DNA from: Bacteroidia bacterium
GTDB taxonomy: Bacteria; Bacteroidota; Bacteroidia; B-17B0; Aurantibacillaceae
Reading direction: 5' to 3'
Assembly (NCBI GenBank): GCA_025362575.1
Contig: JANYIQ010000036.1
Coordinates: 1-64,000 of the forward strand
DNA: 64,000 nt
A program made the translations under genes and the position numbers. Below, piece after piece: positions 62,299 to 64,000 of the stretch. The stretch's first letter is position 1, and every line of letters begins with the position of its first letter. The notes beneath the pieces were generated by a model. The model made no database searches. It saw nothing but the letters and a program-made list of their open reading frames with translations, and was not told where the DNA came from.

Positions 62299-62707
62299 TA
62301 GTTATATGAATATTATCTATTAAATGGAAAAGAATTTTTAGATTTTGAAATGTCCTTTCTTTTGGAATAGCTGCCATGTTTTTCAACCCAGCTATCACAA
62401 AATAAACTTCATTTATTATGTTCGCGAAATTTGTTTTTAGATAAGTATTGTTCTTCTCGATATTGATATCGTGCCTAGGTTTCATATGGTCAGAGGAGTG
62501 ATCGCTTCGCATCTTGTCCATCCAAACCGATGCCTTTTCCCAGGTTAATTTTCCAAGATATTCATTAACTGAGTCAAGAATTTCTCTCTTAACGCGGGAC
62601 CTGGCGACCTCAACTACTAATTCGTGCCCGATGGTACCCCCACCGAAACAGACAATTGACTTACAGAGTACAAATATCAGAAAACAAACTTTGCAAACTT
62701 TTTTCAT
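62282..62707 (-). CDS. Truncated S1/P1-nuclease-like exported protein
   Basis: The 141-residue protein has a signal peptide (VCFLIFVLCKSIVCFGGG) and then S1/P1-like motifs in the right order: GTIGHELVVEVA, TWEKASVWMDKMRSD, HDINIE and FHLIDNIHIT. The family's N-terminal zinc-binding Trp is absent (Gly), the HxxGDxH motif is changed to HLIDNIH, and the second half of the ~260-residue domain is missing. It is either a degenerate nuclease or a remnant that now leads the SpoIIE gene. Catalysis is doubtful. Confidence 0.6.
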   Translation of the reverse strand: MKKVCKVCFLIFVLCKSIVCFGGGTIGHELVVEVARSRVKREILDSVNEYLGKLTWEKASVWMDKMRSDHSSDHMKPRHDINIEKNNTYLKTNFANIINEVYFVIAGLKNMAAIPKERTFQNLKILFHLIDNIHITNDQRS

Positions 62708-62809
62708 GATCTTGTAATTATTTAATTAAATAAATTGTCGCGGTTTAGGTAATCTCTCGTCAGAAAAAACTAAAGAGCTATGTCTTGTGGGGTTTTCGTG
62801 CAACTATTA

Positions 62810-62842
62810 CAAATTTATATGAAAAAAATAATGTTTGATCAA
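62810..62842 (-). promoter_or_regulatory. Possible promoter of the S1/P1-like/SpoIIE unit
   Basis: On the minus strand TTG (62842-62840), 22 bases, then TAAATTTG (62817-62810). The spacing is at the upper limit of the consensus. It lies about 100 bases before the ATG. Confidence 0.35.
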
Positions 62843-62903
62843 GCAAAATTATCTTAGTATTAATTTCTTAATTAAATTTAGTTGACATATTAATTAAAGA
62901 ATG

Positions 62904-63065
62904 TTAACTTGTAAGATAGCCATAAAAAAATGAGTCCGCTTTAAATAAGATTAAAACCAAAATAAGTAAAATAGTAAGAAATAAAAATATTTCCTGCCAC
63001 TCTAATTCTTTTTTTTGCGAGTCCGGTAAAAATAGGAATGCCAAATTACTTAATGCTGCCTTCAT
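62904..63065 (-). CDS. Candidate 53-residue single-pass membrane protein
   Basis: ATG at 63065 begins MKAALSNLAFLFLPDSQKKE, then LEWQEIFLFLTILLILVLILF forms a good membrane span (cited as IFLFLTILLILVLILF), and it ends KADSFFYGYLTS before TAA. Nothing is known of it. The even composition and clean helix make it more than a chance frame, but there is no strong ribosome-binding site. It lies in the gap between the PLD-like gene and the S1/P1-like gene, which otherwise holds nothing. Confidence 0.4.
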   Translation of the reverse strand: MKAALSNLAFLFLPDSQKKELEWQEIFLFLTILLILVLILFKADSFFYGYLTS

Positions 63066-63118
63066 TCTGTTATAGTTTTTCCACCAATAATATCAATTAC
63101 TTAATTATGAATTACCAA

Positions 63119-64000
63119 TTATTTTTCTACGATTATTTTAGTAACATAAGAGTGGCTTGACGAAGTAATAATTAGACTATAAACCCCACTTGAAAAGGAA
63201 GATACATCAATGGAATCTGTTTTTTCAGATGACGAATAAACAGTTCTTCCAAAAACATCATAAAGAGTAATAAGTCTTGCGTCTTCGTTATTAATTAGTT
63301 TAAAATTAACAACACCTGATGCTGGATTTGGGTATACAAGTACTGAACTATCTCTGTTTAATTCAGCTATACCAACAAACTGGTCTGCCCACCTTTGAGT
63401 AAATTCCTGAAAATAAATATTAGCTATAGTTGCATTGTGAACGGACACTGAGTTCTCATCATTTTTAGTTTCACCACTATTTGACCAGTTATGAGAACCT
63501 GTCCATAAAATCGGATCTGAAGATGTGTTTGATTGATCCACAATCATATATTTATGATGGAATAACCAACTAAATGAATTTATTTTAATATTATTCGACA
63601 TTGCGCCTTTCATAATAAAATAGGATGTGCTTGCGCCTGAAGTATCATTTAGAATTCCTTTTGAAATAAGCGAATTGGAAGTTATCTGATTTGCAACTTT
63701 TGATGCGATATCAGAACGCGTTTCCAATAACAAACCAAAATATAGATCGGTATTAGCACTTGCAATCGTTGATATTATGTGAGAAGTGATTCCATCGGAA
63801 GGACTGAAGTAACTTTCTACTCTTGTACCATTAATGTTATATTCATGAGGTGTATTATCTTTTTTAAACTGGCCAAATTTACCTAAAGAAGTATTTGGAC
63901 TTGAAGATACACTTGAATCACCCCACATTTCGTCAAATTCTAATTTATAACCTCTTGCAATACTTTGATCCTGAAAAATAATTACATTGTTTGCATCGGT
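63119..64000 (-). CDS. PLD-family T9SS-secreted protein, start beyond the window
   Basis: The frame is open to the right edge. A Met at 63928 is internal, since the upstream residues (VIIFQDQSIARGYKLEFDE) fit the phospholipase D-like family, so the true start lies outside. One HKD motif is visible, HHKYMIVD, then DPILWTGSHNWSNSGETKNDEN. A T9SS type A domain closes it (LVYPNPASGVVNF to YVTKIIVEK). The visible part is a C-terminal half of a nuclease or phosphodiesterase fold, probably acting outside the cell. The first HKD motif should lie in the missing part. Confidence 0.85.
   Translation of the reverse strand, partial: TDANNVIIFQDQSIARGYKLEFDEMWGDSSVSSSPNTSLGKFGQFKKDNTPHEYNINGTRVESYFSPSDGITSHIISTIASANTDLYFGLLLETRSDIASKVANQITSNSLISKGILNDTSGASTSYFIMKGAMSNNIKINSFSWLFHHKYMIVDQSNTSSDPILWTGSHNWSNSGETKNDENSVSVHNATIANIYFQEFTQRWADQFVGIAELNRDSSVLVYPNPASGVVNFKLINNEDARLITLYDVFGRTVYSSSEKTDSIDVSSFSSGVYSLIITSSSHSYVTKIIVEK

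Overview
The window is chromosomal DNA from a low-GC member of the Bacteroidota. The signs are secreted proteins with type IX secretion (T9SS) C-terminal sorting domains, a 1721-residue SprB-type repeat adhesin with a gliding-motility-type C-terminus, Bacteroidota-style promoters (TTG or TTTG, a spacer, then TAnnTTTG), many short cell-envelope lipoproteins, and S9B and TMTC/TPR proteins typical of the phylum. I cannot name genus or species. There is no rRNA and no CRISPR array; one tRNA gene, tRNA-Leu(UAG), is present.

Layout. 1-9.2 kb: a T9SS protein cut by the left edge, a predicted beta-barrel protein, purD, the selenium pair mnmH(selU)-selD, an MltD-type transglycosylase, an ArsC-like protein and a collagen-triplet lipoprotein. 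9.2-11.7 kb: prfB with its in-frame UGA and programmed +1 frameshift, beside a DUF5819/HTTM pair joined at an A7 run. 11.7-16 kb: two alpha/beta hydrolases, an S9B peptidase and a CHAP-like protein. 16-23.5 kb: housekeeping genes (pyk, trmB, a glycosyltransferase, an agmatinase-family protein, pdxH, yqgE, trmD) and a RAYT transposase with REP-like palindromes. 23.5-25 kb: a small accessory patch, a DUF4279-like gene and a HigBA toxin-antitoxin pair, framed by attC-like GTTAGGC/GCCTAAC motifs.

25-34.5 kb is a tight twelve-gene minus-strand run. It encodes two catalytic ketosynthases, two ketosynthase-like proteins without the active-site Cys, an acyl carrier protein, a hotdog dehydratase, a LolA-like carrier, a lipoprotein, a NodB deacetylase and a crotonase, followed by DUF420 and a cytochrome c/monooxygenase-like lipoprotein. 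It resembles aryl-polyene/flexirubin loci but has no visible ketoreductase, acyltransferase, AMP-ligase or MMPL exporter. It is the best candidate in the window for an unusual pathway. Upstream of it lies a 1217-residue membrane histidine kinase.

38.5-44 kb: a plus-strand run (TMTC-like TPR membrane protein, cupin, T9SS/Omp28-like protein, GNAT) ends at tRNA-Leu. 44-51.3 kb looks like an integration hot spot. The tRNA terminator and its flank are duplicated 2.6 kb downstream, bracketing a TPR-SpoIIE phosphatase gene. The second copy abuts a truncated relic of a serine recombinase C-terminus, and an intact homologous recombinase lies at 48.7-50.4 kb. Just beyond it are a 13-bp-period iteron-like array and two micro-ORFs.

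51.3-64 kb is surface and signalling territory: an orphan response regulator with a degenerate receiver, a cold-shock protein, T9SS proteins, the SprB-like adhesin, a second SpoIIE phosphatase overlapping a truncated S1/P1-nuclease-like gene, and a PLD-family T9SS protein that runs off the right edge.
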